Assembly (NCBI GenBank): GCA_028292565.1
Contig: JAQGMD010000272.1
Location: 1 to 14,181 of the forward strand
DNA: 14,181 nucleotides
Direction: 5' to 3'
From: Burkholderia sp.
GTDB lineage: Bacteria; Pseudomonadota; Gammaproteobacteria; Burkholderiales; Burkholderiaceae
Shown: in pieces, positions 7,777 to 14,181 of the stretch
Layout of the letters: each line of letters opens with the position of its first letter
Numbering within the stretch: the first letter of the stretch is position 1
Notes under the pieces: model-generated
What the model saw: only the letters and a program-made list of their open reading frames with translations
Databases searched by the model: none
Told to the model about the DNA's origin: nothing
Program-made: the position numbers and the translations under genes

Positions 7777-8031
7777 CATGATCCTCTTTTTATAACGCGG
7801 ACAACCAGAAATTCCGTGACTGACCGATGCCCATGCGCGGCTTGCAGCGATATGGCCGGTCGTCCGGATGCGTTTTCCAATTTTACACAATAGGGCACTA
7901 TCAGGTGCCGCTTCGGAATTGCCTTTTGCCGAACAGCATGGGGATCATGATTGTCGTACCTCAACCTCCGTATCGATTACCCCCTGAAACCTTTCCGGTC
8001 TCAGGGATAGATGGGTGCATCGGGCAAGCGG
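7777..8031. other. 255-base spacer between the TbpB-like and DUF4126 genes
   Basis: It contains a strong hairpin (7982-8006) just past the lipoprotein gene. On the minus strand a 62-codon frame opens with TTG at 7964 directly after GGAGG with no spacing, and ends at 7776; I do not consider it a gene. The promoter of the DUF4126 gene should lie here but no clear -35/-10 pair is visible. Confidence 0.5.
7982..8006 (-). terminator. Hairpin downstream of the TbpB-like gene
   Basis: On the minus-strand transcript CCCTGAGACC pairs with GGTTTCAGGG (10 bp, one G-U) around a GGAAA loop, 25 bases past the stop codon. On the plus strand the same position is an A-C mismatch, so the fold favours the minus transcript. 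No U-tract follows, so it may act as a transcript-end stabiliser or a factor-dependent terminator. Confidence 0.5.
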
Positions 8032-9555
8032 TTATTGCCTGCGAGCGATAAATCCGCCGACTACCGTCTGGCCGGTCCCTGCGTTCGACAGTGTAAACGC
8101 GCCGCCGACTTCCGCCGGACCGCCGGTGCCCGGCCCGAAGTAGCGGCCGCTGACGCCACCCTGCACGGTGCCGTTATTCACCGTCCCGGTCAGATAATTC
8201 GCGACGCCCTCTCCGGCCGCACCCATCTTCGTGTCGGCGTTAAATGAAGCGGCCGCCACCGGTGTTCCCGCCGCATTGTAGGTCTGCGTGTTCTGTATCG
8301 ATACGTGGACGTTGCGCGTTGCGAAGTCCACTGTCAATACCGCTGCGCCCCAGAATACCGCCGGGTCTTCCTTGCCGTTGCTGCTATGCCAGCCATAAGC
8401 GATGCCCGAGTAGCTGGCTGTCCCTGTCGAGGGAACGGTCGAAGGATTGGTCACGTCGCCAAACGCGACGATGCCCCGCCGGATCTTGGTATGTTCGTCA
8501 GTTGCGCCCCATTCATGGATCTGGACGGTATCCTGCGTGATCCATGTGCCGAGGTTGCCATAGGTGTAGCTCCAGTTCTCAAAACCACGATAGCCCTTCG
8601 AACCGGGGAAAGGCACCCCAAAGCCGCTGCCGCCGGCCAGCCACGTCGGGTTGCCATTATTGGGCTTGCCGTTACCGGCATGGACGTCACCTTCCCCATG
8701 GAGGCGCACTGCGGACGACCAGTCGGGTGTCCGTTCCCCTGTACGCCAGCTTCCCGGCTTGTACACGGGTCCGATTGTCTCGGTAGTGCACTCTTGGGGC
8801 TGCGCGCAGCGCGGAGGATTGTCCGGACCGCGCGGAAAGTAACGGTTATTGGCATAGTTCGCCTGCGTACCGGCAGTGCCTTTGTCCGCATAGTCATAGA
8901 AGGTGAGGTCCGTGGTTGGCGGCAGCGCAATCGAACTGATGTTTCCGTTTGCATCCATCACGACCCGACCCTGAGTCTTATCGAATAGATCGATGATCGG
9001 AGGACGCTCGGTCTTGCTATCCCATGTGAGTCCGAGATCGCGCAGCAACAGCGCCGGCTTCGATACCGCACCGCCGGCATCCTTCGCCAACCTGAACTCC
9101 GCAACGCCCCTGGATGTTGGCCCGGAGGGAGCCAGGCCAAACGCCAGCCCCGGCTCGGTAATCGGTTTGACCAGGTCACTGGTCGATATGCCATATACTT
9201 GCACGCCGGATCTGGTCAGTGCCACGCCGTTTTCCCTCTTCAGGACCTCTGCGCCGCTGCACTGGACTCCCGCACCCTCAACGCAGGACATGGTCATTGG
9301 CGCGGCCACCGGGCCGGGCGACGGAACGTTGACCAGCGGAGGTCCGGATGCCGGCGGAGTGACCACGACGGGAGGCTCGCTCGTCGGAGCGCCGCCCCCG
9401 CCCGCAGGACTCGGCCCGCCCTGTGTGTTACCGGTTCCGGTTCCCGCTGTCGGCGCATCGGAGCCTCCGCCCCCACCGCCTCCGCATGCGGACAACAGGC
9501 TTGCGAGTATCAGTGCTGAGCAAAGTGGCTTGACGTTCAGTATCGGTAAATTCAT
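8032..9555 (-). CDS. TbpB-like (transferrin-binding-protein-like) lipoprotein
   Basis: The start at 9555 is chosen because AAAGG (9566-9562) lies six bases upstream and the 507-aa product begins with a lipoprotein signal: a hydrophobic core, then lipobox LSAC with Cys24. Seven glycines follow the cysteine, then a Gly/Pro/Thr-rich tether to about residue 88. Cys91/Cys99 and Cys250/Cys256 could form disulfides. The C-terminal 130 residues alternate short beta strands and end with GRYFGPGTGGPAEVGGAFTL (470-489) and a GGFIARR tail. This is the signature I associate with the TbpB beta-barrel family (solute or metal-protein-binding surface lipoproteins). Family members need not bind transferrin. 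No TbpA-like receptor or Slam translocon gene is in the window. Surface exposure is inferred from the family; the ligand is unknown. Confidence 0.75.
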   Translation of the reverse strand: MNLPILNVKPLCSALILASLLSACGGGGGGGSDAPTAGTGTGNTQGGPSPAGGGGAPTSEPPVVVTPPASGPPLVNVPSPGPVAAPMTMSCVEGAGVQCSGAEVLKRENGVALTRSGVQVYGISTSDLVKPITEPGLAFGLAPSGPTSRGVAEFRLAKDAGGAVSKPALLLRDLGLTWDSKTERPPIIDLFDKTQGRVVMDANGNISSIALPPTTDLTFYDYADKGTAGTQANYANNRYFPRGPDNPPRCAQPQECTTETIGPVYKPGSWRTGERTPDWSSAVRLHGEGDVHAGNGKPNNGNPTWLAGGSGFGVPFPGSKGYRGFENWSYTYGNLGTWITQDTVQIHEWGATDEHTKIRRGIVAFGDVTNPSTVPSTGTASYSGIAYGWHSSNGKEDPAVFWGAAVLTVDFATRNVHVSIQNTQTYNAAGTPVAAASFNADTKMGAAGEGVANYLTGTVNNGTVQGGVSGRYFGPGTGGPAEVGGAFTLSNAGTGQTVVGGFIARRQ

Positions 9556-9581
9556 TCCGGGCCTTTCATTCACGATAGCAA

Positions 9582-9597
9582 GACATCTATTGATGTC
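9582..9597. promoter_or_regulatory. GACATC-TATT-GATGTC inverted repeat upstream of the TbpB-like gene
   Basis: A perfect 6-bp inverted repeat with a 4-base centre, 26-42 bases upstream of the start codon. It could be an operator or a leader hairpin just before the ribosome-binding site. It does not resemble a Fur box. Confidence 0.3.
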
Positions 9598-9720
9598 GTT
9601 GTGGTCACAAATGTTCCGATGCTTCGTTACAAGGGACATTGATCGGCATTAAGCCAGGCTTGTTCTTGTCGTAAATGTGGCGCAGGCGCAGAAGATAGTG
9701 AACAGCAACAGTTGCCGCAT

Positions 9721-9743
9721 AAAAAAACCGCCCGTAGGCGGTT
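9721..9743 (-). terminator. Rho-independent terminator of the adenine deaminase gene
   Basis: On the minus strand AACCGCC-TACG-GGCGGTT (9743-9726) forms a 7-bp stem with a 4-nt loop and runs straight into seven T residues. It lies 28 bases past the deaminase stop codon and separates that gene from the lipoprotein gene downstream. Confidence 0.92.
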
Positions 9744-9771
9744 CGTGCTATGGAACTTTTCCGCAACGGAA

Positions 9772-10835
<1,064 letters not shown>

Positions 10836-10863
10836 CAGAAGCGGATAGGCGTGTTTTTCTGCC

Positions 10864-11253
10864 CTACATGGTGGCCCCGCGCCGCTGGTCGGCATGGGTC
10901 TTTTCGTACATCTCCTGGCACGGTGCGCACCGCTCGGCGGTGGGCTGCGCCAGCAGGCGCTCATACGGGATCTCCGTTTCGCAGTCGATGCACTGGCCGT
11001 AGGTGCCTTTATGGATGCGGTCGCGTGCCGCCTCGATCGAGCGCAGCTCCGCCAGGTCGCGCGTGGCGGATGCATTTTCGAGGTCCTGCTCGAGGCTGGC
11101 GAAGGAAGCGTCGCCGGGATCAGGCGCTTCGCTGGCGATAGTCCTGTAGTCTTCATCGGAAAGATCGCGATTCAGGTCGCCGCGCAACGCTCTTTCCCGT
11201 TCATTCAACAGTTGTTCGATTTGCGCGAGTTGCTCCTGGGTCAGGTTTGCCAT
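10864..11253 (-). CDS. DksA/TraR-family C4 zinc-finger protein
   Basis: The product is a 129-aa DksA-like protein, shorter than E. coli DksA (151 aa). Members of this family bind RNA polymerase through the secondary channel and alter promoter responses, often with ppGpp. An N-terminal coiled-coil helix (about 4-40) leads to a tip with DPGDAS (45-50), keeping the two acidic residues of the DksA tip (Asp45, Asp48). A second helix (about 51-82) leads to GTYGQC and a zinc finger with CIDC (88-91) and CAPC (109-112) spaced by 17 residues, the classical C-X2-C-X17-C-X2-C. The start MANLTQEQ at 11253 has GGGA nine bases upstream. The ATG at 11259 (two residues longer) is equally possible. It is more likely a secondary paralogue than the main DksA because of its size. 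Confidence 0.88.
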   Translation of the reverse strand: MANLTQEQLAQIEQLLNERERALRGDLNRDLSDEDYRTIASEAPDPGDASFASLEQDLENASATRDLAELRSIEAARDRIHKGTYGQCIDCETEIPYERLLAQPTAERCAPCQEMYEKTHADQRRGATM

Positions 11254-11667
11254 AGTCATTCTTCCCAAAAAAGGACTGCAGATGGCGGACATTGCGCCGG
11301 CATGTGACAAGGCGTCGATCGCCGCGGCTGAACCGGGAGTCGAGCAAGCGCCTGGCAGGTTGTAGACGAGGTAACGCCATAACTAAACCAGAGCAATTCC
11401 CGCGCCCAGCAAAACGGGCAAGGTCTTCGGATGCATCACCGCCCGGATCAGCGGCAATTTTTACCGCTTCAATGCGCGTTTTTGCAAGGCGTACGGTGCC
11501 ATTCGGCCGGTGTCGAAGATGGGTCTGCATGAGCAGGAATTAGGTCATACAATGTTTTTCATCCCGACCTGGCATAGGCCGTGCCCGTGTCGTGAACCGG
11601 CTGGACGGCCTGCGCAAAGTCGGCCAAACGGATAAAGTACGAAAGATGGAAATTTTGGAGACGGGTA
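11254..11667. other. 414-base divergent spacer
   Basis: This space separates the leftward DksA-like gene from the rightward unknown operon and must carry both promoters. The only promoter-like word I note is TACAAT at 11548-11553 on the plus strand, 115 bases before the 11668 start, without a good -35. Frames open here on both strands but lack ribosome-binding sites and family resemblance, so none is called a gene. Confidence 0.5.
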
Positions 11668-12303
11668 ATGGCGGTGATTAACATCTCGTTCAGCGAAGAT
11701 GAGTACAGCAGGTTAAAGGAAGAACATAAAAAAGTGGTCGCGCGGGCAAAGCACGACCTCACCACGTTGCCGCCTACCTTTGAGGAATGGATCGCGACCC
11801 GCGCCGCAAACAGCAATGATGCGACGGCGAGCGATGCCGGACTGGACGACGTGCGCGCTTTCAATGTGATCGAGAAGCTGATTACGAGCCTGCGCCTGCA
11901 CGGATTCGGACTCGCCCATCTCGGCAAACAGGACATCCCGCCGGCGGAGGCCGCACGCGAACTGGCAGAGGCCATCGTCAGCGACCTGAACCTGTCGCAG
12001 CAGCAAGCACGACGTATCCAGGAGGTAGTCGAATACTATTCAAAGGGAGCAAAGGAAATTGCGGATGCCGGCCAGGTCGGGGTCACGAACCGCACTTACG
12101 GCGCGCTGCACGAAGCCTTTCGCGATCTGGTCGACCGTGCCGATAAATCGGTTGACCGCATCGGCGAAGAACGCGCGATCGGCCGCGTCGAAGGTGCGAT
12201 CGCCATCCTTGTCAACGTTCATGTGATGGACCGCCAGGCGGCGAAGGAAAAAACAGAAGCATTCAAGGCACAGGCACGCAACCCGAAAAAGCGTTCCGGG
12301 TAG
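11668..12303 (+). CDS. Protein of unknown function, 211 aa (first gene of a pair)
   Basis: I do not recognise this protein. GGAG lies eight bases before the ATG, and the next gene starts 24 bases after the stop, so the two probably form an operon. It appears soluble and largely helical, without signal peptide or membrane segment. The N-terminus (VINISFSEDEYSRLKEEH, 3-20) looks like a short beta strand followed by a helix, and LPPTFEEWIATR (34-45) follows. A variable Asn/Ala/Asp-rich linker (about 48-58) leads to a helical region (60-150). The C-terminal third is charged and ends in a basic tail (NPKKRSG). The strand-helix start is reminiscent of ribbon-helix-helix proteins, but that is only a visual impression. 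Codon use resembles the neighbours. A real gene, function unknown. Confidence 0.8.
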   Translation: MAVINISFSEDEYSRLKEEHKKVVARAKHDLTTLPPTFEEWIATRAANSNDATASDAGLDDVRAFNVIEKLITSLRLHGFGLAHLGKQDIPPAEAARELAEAIVSDLNLSQQQARRIQEVVEYYSKGAKEIADAGQVGVTNRTYGALHEAFRDLVDRADKSVDRIGEERAIGRVEGAIAILVNVHVMDRQAAKEKTEAFKAQARNPKKRSG

Positions 12304-12326
12304 ACGCTCGCCGAAGGAGTGTTCTT

Positions 12327-12605
12327 ATGAATTTCGGAATCAACCAGTTCGGCGTAACGCAATATCCCGACAACGACGCACGCCGGTTGTTTGTGCTGCT
12401 ATCGGCGATCGACCTGCTGGAGCGACCGACAGTATCCGCGATAGCCGATCTCACCAGCCTCGACAGGGAAAAGATCGATGACGACGTCGCGAAACTGCGC
12501 GAGCAATACGGTGTGGCGCTGCTCAAGGTCGGCGACGTATACCGCATCGATTCATGGGGTGAGGTACTCCGAAAAAACGGCGTGAAAAAGTACCTGAAAC
12601 CCTGA
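12327..12605 (+). CDS. Small winged-helix-like protein, 92 aa (second gene of a pair)
   Basis: The 92-aa product begins at an ATG with a strong AAGGAG eight bases upstream. Its middle reads like a winged helix: helix 1 (about 17-32, ARRLFVLLSAIDLLER), helix 2 (35-43, TVSAIADLT), helix 3 (46-60, DREKIDDDVAKLREQ) and a beta wing (63-75, VALLKVGDVYRID). A basic tail, KNGVKKYLKP, closes the protein. This suggests DNA binding, though small winged domains also mediate protein contacts. It follows the 211-aa gene closely and may regulate or assist it. No family name can be given from sequence alone. Confidence 0.75.
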   Translation: MNFGINQFGVTQYPDNDARRLFVLLSAIDLLERPTVSAIADLTSLDREKIDDDVAKLREQYGVALLKVGDVYRIDSWGEVLRKNGVKKYLKP

Positions 12606-12609
12606 AACG

Positions 12610-12624
12610 GCGGCAGGCTGCCGC
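12610..12624 (+). terminator. Short hairpin after the unknown gene pair
   Basis: GCGGCA and TGCCGC form a 6-bp stem around GGC, four bases past the stop codon at 12605. No T-run follows, so terminator activity is doubtful. The rest of the 215-base gap to the next gene shows nothing recognisable. Confidence 0.3.
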
Positions 12625-12820
12625 AATCCGTTCCACGCGCGATTACACAAGTTTCCCGCTGGTTCGCTCGTCTCAAAAATCCACATCTCCGCACTCGGGC
12701 TTTGCGATGCCGCAAAGTTATGGTTTCTTCTTTGCCTACAATTTCCCTTGGGAAGGAATACGCCTGCTCGTCACACCACTTCAGTCACGAGCAAATCCAA
12801 AACAAAAAGAGGTCAAACCG

Positions 12821-13354
12821 ATGACATTGGCGCGATGCAGAAAATGTGGAAAGATAGCTAGCACCGCCGCCAAGACCTGCCCCCATTGCGAGGTGCGGAA
12901 TCCCACCAAAAAACCGGCCGGCCCGTTGTTCAGGCTCATGGCCGCGTTTGTCGGAGTCGCACTGGTCGTCGTGGCGGTCGAGTCGTCGGGTTTGCGTAGC
13001 AGCCTGGCCGAGGCAAAAATCGAACTCCCGCGCGTTCCGCTGCCTACGAACTCCTCCTCCGAATCCCCGGGCAAGAAGCGCGAGAAGCATCGCTTCAGTG
13101 TGACCGCGGCACTGGCAACGACCATCAAAAAATCGACAGACAACCCGAATTCACTGGTATGGGAACGAATCATGTCCGATGACGACGCCGGCGTCGTCTG
13201 CTTCGAGTATCGGGTGAAAAACAGCCACGGCGAGTACAACCAGGAATTTCTTACCTACATCGACGGCAAGGCGAGCGAGGCACCGGAGGACTGGAACAGA
13301 TATTGCGCCGGCAAAAAGCTGAATAACATGATTCGCGTCCGGGACGCTGTGTAA
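12821..13354 (+). CDS. Zinc-ribbon, single-membrane-span protein, 177 aa
   Basis: The start at 12821 is preferred over a longer in-frame ATG at 12707 because AGAGGT lies eight bases upstream and the product then begins directly with a zinc ribbon. That ribbon has CRKC (6-9) and CPHC (20-23), a four-cysteine zinc-binding pattern. Basic residues (KK, 30-31) precede one membrane helix (about 36-53). A linker rich in Ser, Pro and Lys (70-90) follows. The C-terminal domain (about 95-177) contains NSLVWERIMSDDDAGVVC and RVKNSHGEYNQEF. A motif of this kind (SxxWxx...VVC...KNxxGxY) occurs in many small proteobacterial periplasmic proteins of unknown function. By the positive-inside rule the ribbon should be cytoplasmic and the C-terminal domain periplasmic. 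Two cysteines in that domain could pair. Function not known. Confidence 0.75.
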   Translation: MTLARCRKCGKIASTAAKTCPHCEVRNPTKKPAGPLFRLMAAFVGVALVVVAVESSGLRSSLAEAKIELPRVPLPTNSSSESPGKKREKHRFSVTAALATTIKKSTDNPNSLVWERIMSDDDAGVVCFEYRVKNSHGEYNQEFLTYIDGKASEAPEDWNRYCAGKKLNNMIRVRDAV

Positions 13355-13373
13355 ACTAGCTGAACAAAGCGAG

Positions 13374-13396
13374 GCCCGATAATTCAATCATCGGGC
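13374..13396. terminator. Hairpin between convergent genes
   Basis: GCCCGAT (13374-13380) and ATCGGGC (13390-13396) form a perfect 7-bp stem with a 9-nt loop, midway between the stop codons of the zinc-ribbon gene and the HTH regulator gene. It could end transcription from both sides, though neither strand shows a T-tract. Confidence 0.5.
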
Positions 13397-13403
13397 GGTC
13401 CGA

Positions 13404-13760
13404 TTACCTTGGCAGGCAAGCCATATCGTCGCCCGGTTTGAAATGCTTGTCGCTGATACGGAATTTCTGACGCCTGTCCCCCATCAGTTCGCGCAGCTCC
13501 TTGATGCTGATATTGGATACCTCGTGCATCCGGATCAGCAGCGCTGCCCCAACCGGCAGGCGCCCGTGCCGGATCTTGCTGATCAGCGGCGGAGCCACCT
13601 CGAGCGCACGCGATAACGCAGCGTCGTTCTTCAGGTTGAGCCGTGCAATGAGGGTATTGAGCAGGCGGTTGGGGTCGTATCGCACCACAGGCGGCGTTGC
13701 ATCATTCGACATCACCGGTTTGCCTGGCTCGAGCTGATTGGGCTTGGGATCGTTGTTCAT
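13404..13760 (-). CDS. Small XRE-like HTH regulator, 118 aa
   Basis: The 118-aa product has a flexible Pro/Asn/Asp-rich N-terminus (1-27). A helix (LLNTLIARLNL, 33-43) then leads to a helix-turn-helix: DAALSRALEV (46-55) as scaffold helix and PPLISKIRHGRLP (57-69) as recognition helix and turn. A helix ALLIRMHEVS (73-82) and SIKELRELMGDRRQKFRISD (85-104) follow. The layout resembles the XRE/Cro fold with a short conserved tail that I associate with Burkholderiales regulators. The ATG at 13760 lacks a good Shine-Dalgarno sequence. An in-frame ATG at 13712 (residue 17) would remove only the flexible region. A perfect 14-bp palindrome lies 24 bases upstream, suggesting autoregulation. Its targets are unknown. 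Confidence 0.82.
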   Translation of the reverse strand: MNNDPKPNQLEPGKPVMSNDATPPVVRYDPNRLLNTLIARLNLKNDAALSRALEVAPPLISKIRHGRLPVGAALLIRMHEVSNISIKELRELMGDRRQKFRISDKHFKPGDDMACLPR

Positions 13761-13783
13761 GATGGACTAGACTCGTTGTAAGT

Positions 13784-13808
13784 AGGCAATATTGCCTCAA
13801 GGCATGCC
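13784..13808. promoter_or_regulatory. Tandem palindromes upstream of the HTH regulator
   Basis: AGGCAATATTGCCT (13784-13797) is a perfect 14-bp palindrome and GGCATGCC (13801-13808) a perfect 8-bp one. They share GGCA/TGCC half-sites and lie 24-48 bases upstream of the regulator start. A weak minus-strand promoter match, TCAACA-N17-AATATT, would put its -10 inside the first palindrome, as expected for an autorepressed gene. Binding by this regulator is inferred from position only. Confidence 0.5.
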
Positions 13809-13928
13809 ATTGTTGACGAGGAAAGCGTCCGGTGTCTCTCAACAATTCTCAAGTTGCGTTGCGTGTTGCACGCACGGAAAAACGTGGCGGCACGGCGGTT
13901 CCAAGCGGGAAAACGGGGAAGTCGAACG

Positions 13929-14048
13929 ATGGATCTTGCAGAACAATTCAGGCTTGCTGTTGCATGTCCTGAACTATTTTTGATTCTCGCGGAGGCGGTG
14001 TCAGTAGAATGGCAGTCCAAAGTTCTCCAGCACAGTCCGTCAATTTAA
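13929..14048 (+). pseudogene. Possible 5' fragment of a gene cut off by an insertion
   Basis: A 39-codon frame reads MDLAEQFRLAVACPELFLIL and continues to a TAA at 14046-14048, just before the transposase remnant. GGGGAAG lies seven bases before the ATG. Its composition looks protein-like and it is divergent from the HTH gene, with the palindromes between them. It may be the start of a gene whose remainder was displaced by the insertion sequence, but a chance ORF is equally possible. No homologue recognised. Confidence 0.3.
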
Positions 14049-14057
14049 CCTAATAAT

Positions 14058-14181
14058 TTATCCGTAAATAATATTTATTTCTAAAGGTACTTTTCTAAAT
14101 GTGATGATCGCGGCGGCGAGCTGGTTCAGCGCAACATAGCTCCGATGAAGCTTCTCATATCGGACTAATAATTTGCGAAAC
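14058..14181 (-). mobile_element. IS5-family-like transposase, C-terminal end (runs off right edge)
   Basis: Reading the minus strand from the window edge gives FRKLLVRYEKLHRSYVALNQ, then LAAAIITFRKV and a short tail ending IIYG with TAA at 14060-14058. The RxxxRYEKxxxSYxALxxLAAAxIxxRKV pattern is typical of the C-terminus of IS5-family (DDE) transposases. Only 40 codons are present; the catalytic residues lie outside the window. The surrounding DNA (14041-14100) is clearly more AT-rich than the rest. The left end of the element must lie between about 13983 and 14057, but its terminal inverted repeat cannot be fixed without the other end. Confidence 0.75.

Noticed and set aside
7776..7964. 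Minus-strand 62-codon frame upstream of the DUF4126 gene
   Set aside because: It opens with TTG directly abutting GGAGG with no spacing, shows no family features, and overlaps the terminator region of the preceding gene.
9463..9484. Poly-glycine tract as a possible phase-variable repeat in the TbpB-like gene
   Set aside because: The glycines use mixed GGA, GGC, GGT and GGG codons, so there is no homopolymer or simple repeat long enough for slippage.
11559..11975. Minus-strand frame of 138 codons
   Set aside because: It is mostly antisense to the 211-aa gene, which has a clear ribosome-binding site, and has Ser/Arg-rich composition typical of a shadow frame.

Overview
The window looks like chromosomal DNA of a Betaproteobacterium, most likely order Burkholderiales and perhaps Oxalobacteraceae. 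This is inferred from GC-rich coding sequence, the Wza/Wzc exopolysaccharide gene style, an adenine-deaminase-type Add, a DksA paralogue, and a small XRE-like regulator whose conserved C-terminal RISDKxFKP-type motif I associate with that order. No search could be run, so the taxonomy is tentative. Most of the window (1-11253) is coded on the minus strand. Positions 11668-13354 carry three plus-strand genes of unknown function. The right end holds a regulator gene and the tail of a transposase.

Left block (1-4500): an exopolysaccharide export and assembly locus read leftward. An outer-membrane lipoprotein of the Wza type comes first (4038-2872), then a Wzc-type inner-membrane co-polymerase with a BY-kinase domain (2727-466), then the N-terminal third of a phosphomannomutase/phosphoglucomutase (352 to the window edge). 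Together they supply a sugar-nucleotide precursor, regulate chain length and form the export channel. A 16-bp perfect hairpin without a U-tract separates wzc from the mutase gene. The 462-base region upstream of wza holds three dyad-symmetric sites.

Middle block (4501-11253): mostly housekeeping or accessory genes on the minus strand. These are a YbbP/FtsX-type ABC permease without an adjacent ATPase, a DUF4126-like membrane protein with a possible translationally coupled 21-codon leader ORF, a glycine-tethered TbpB-like lipoprotein, an adenine-deaminase-type Add with a textbook terminator, and a short DksA/TraR zinc-finger protein.

Right block (11668-14181): a two-gene operon of unknown function (211 aa plus a 92-aa winged-helix-like protein); a zinc-ribbon, membrane-anchored protein; a convergent hairpin; a small HTH regulator with a perfect 14-bp palindrome in its own upstream region; a short divergent ORF that may be cut off by an insertion; and the C-terminal 40 codons of what looks like an IS5-family transposase running off the right edge.

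I see no tRNA, rRNA, CRISPR array or recognisable defence system. The least explained parts are the unknown plus-strand operon, the regulator/palindrome/insertion region, and the DUF4126 leader ORF. None of them is strong enough to be called a new system from sequence alone.
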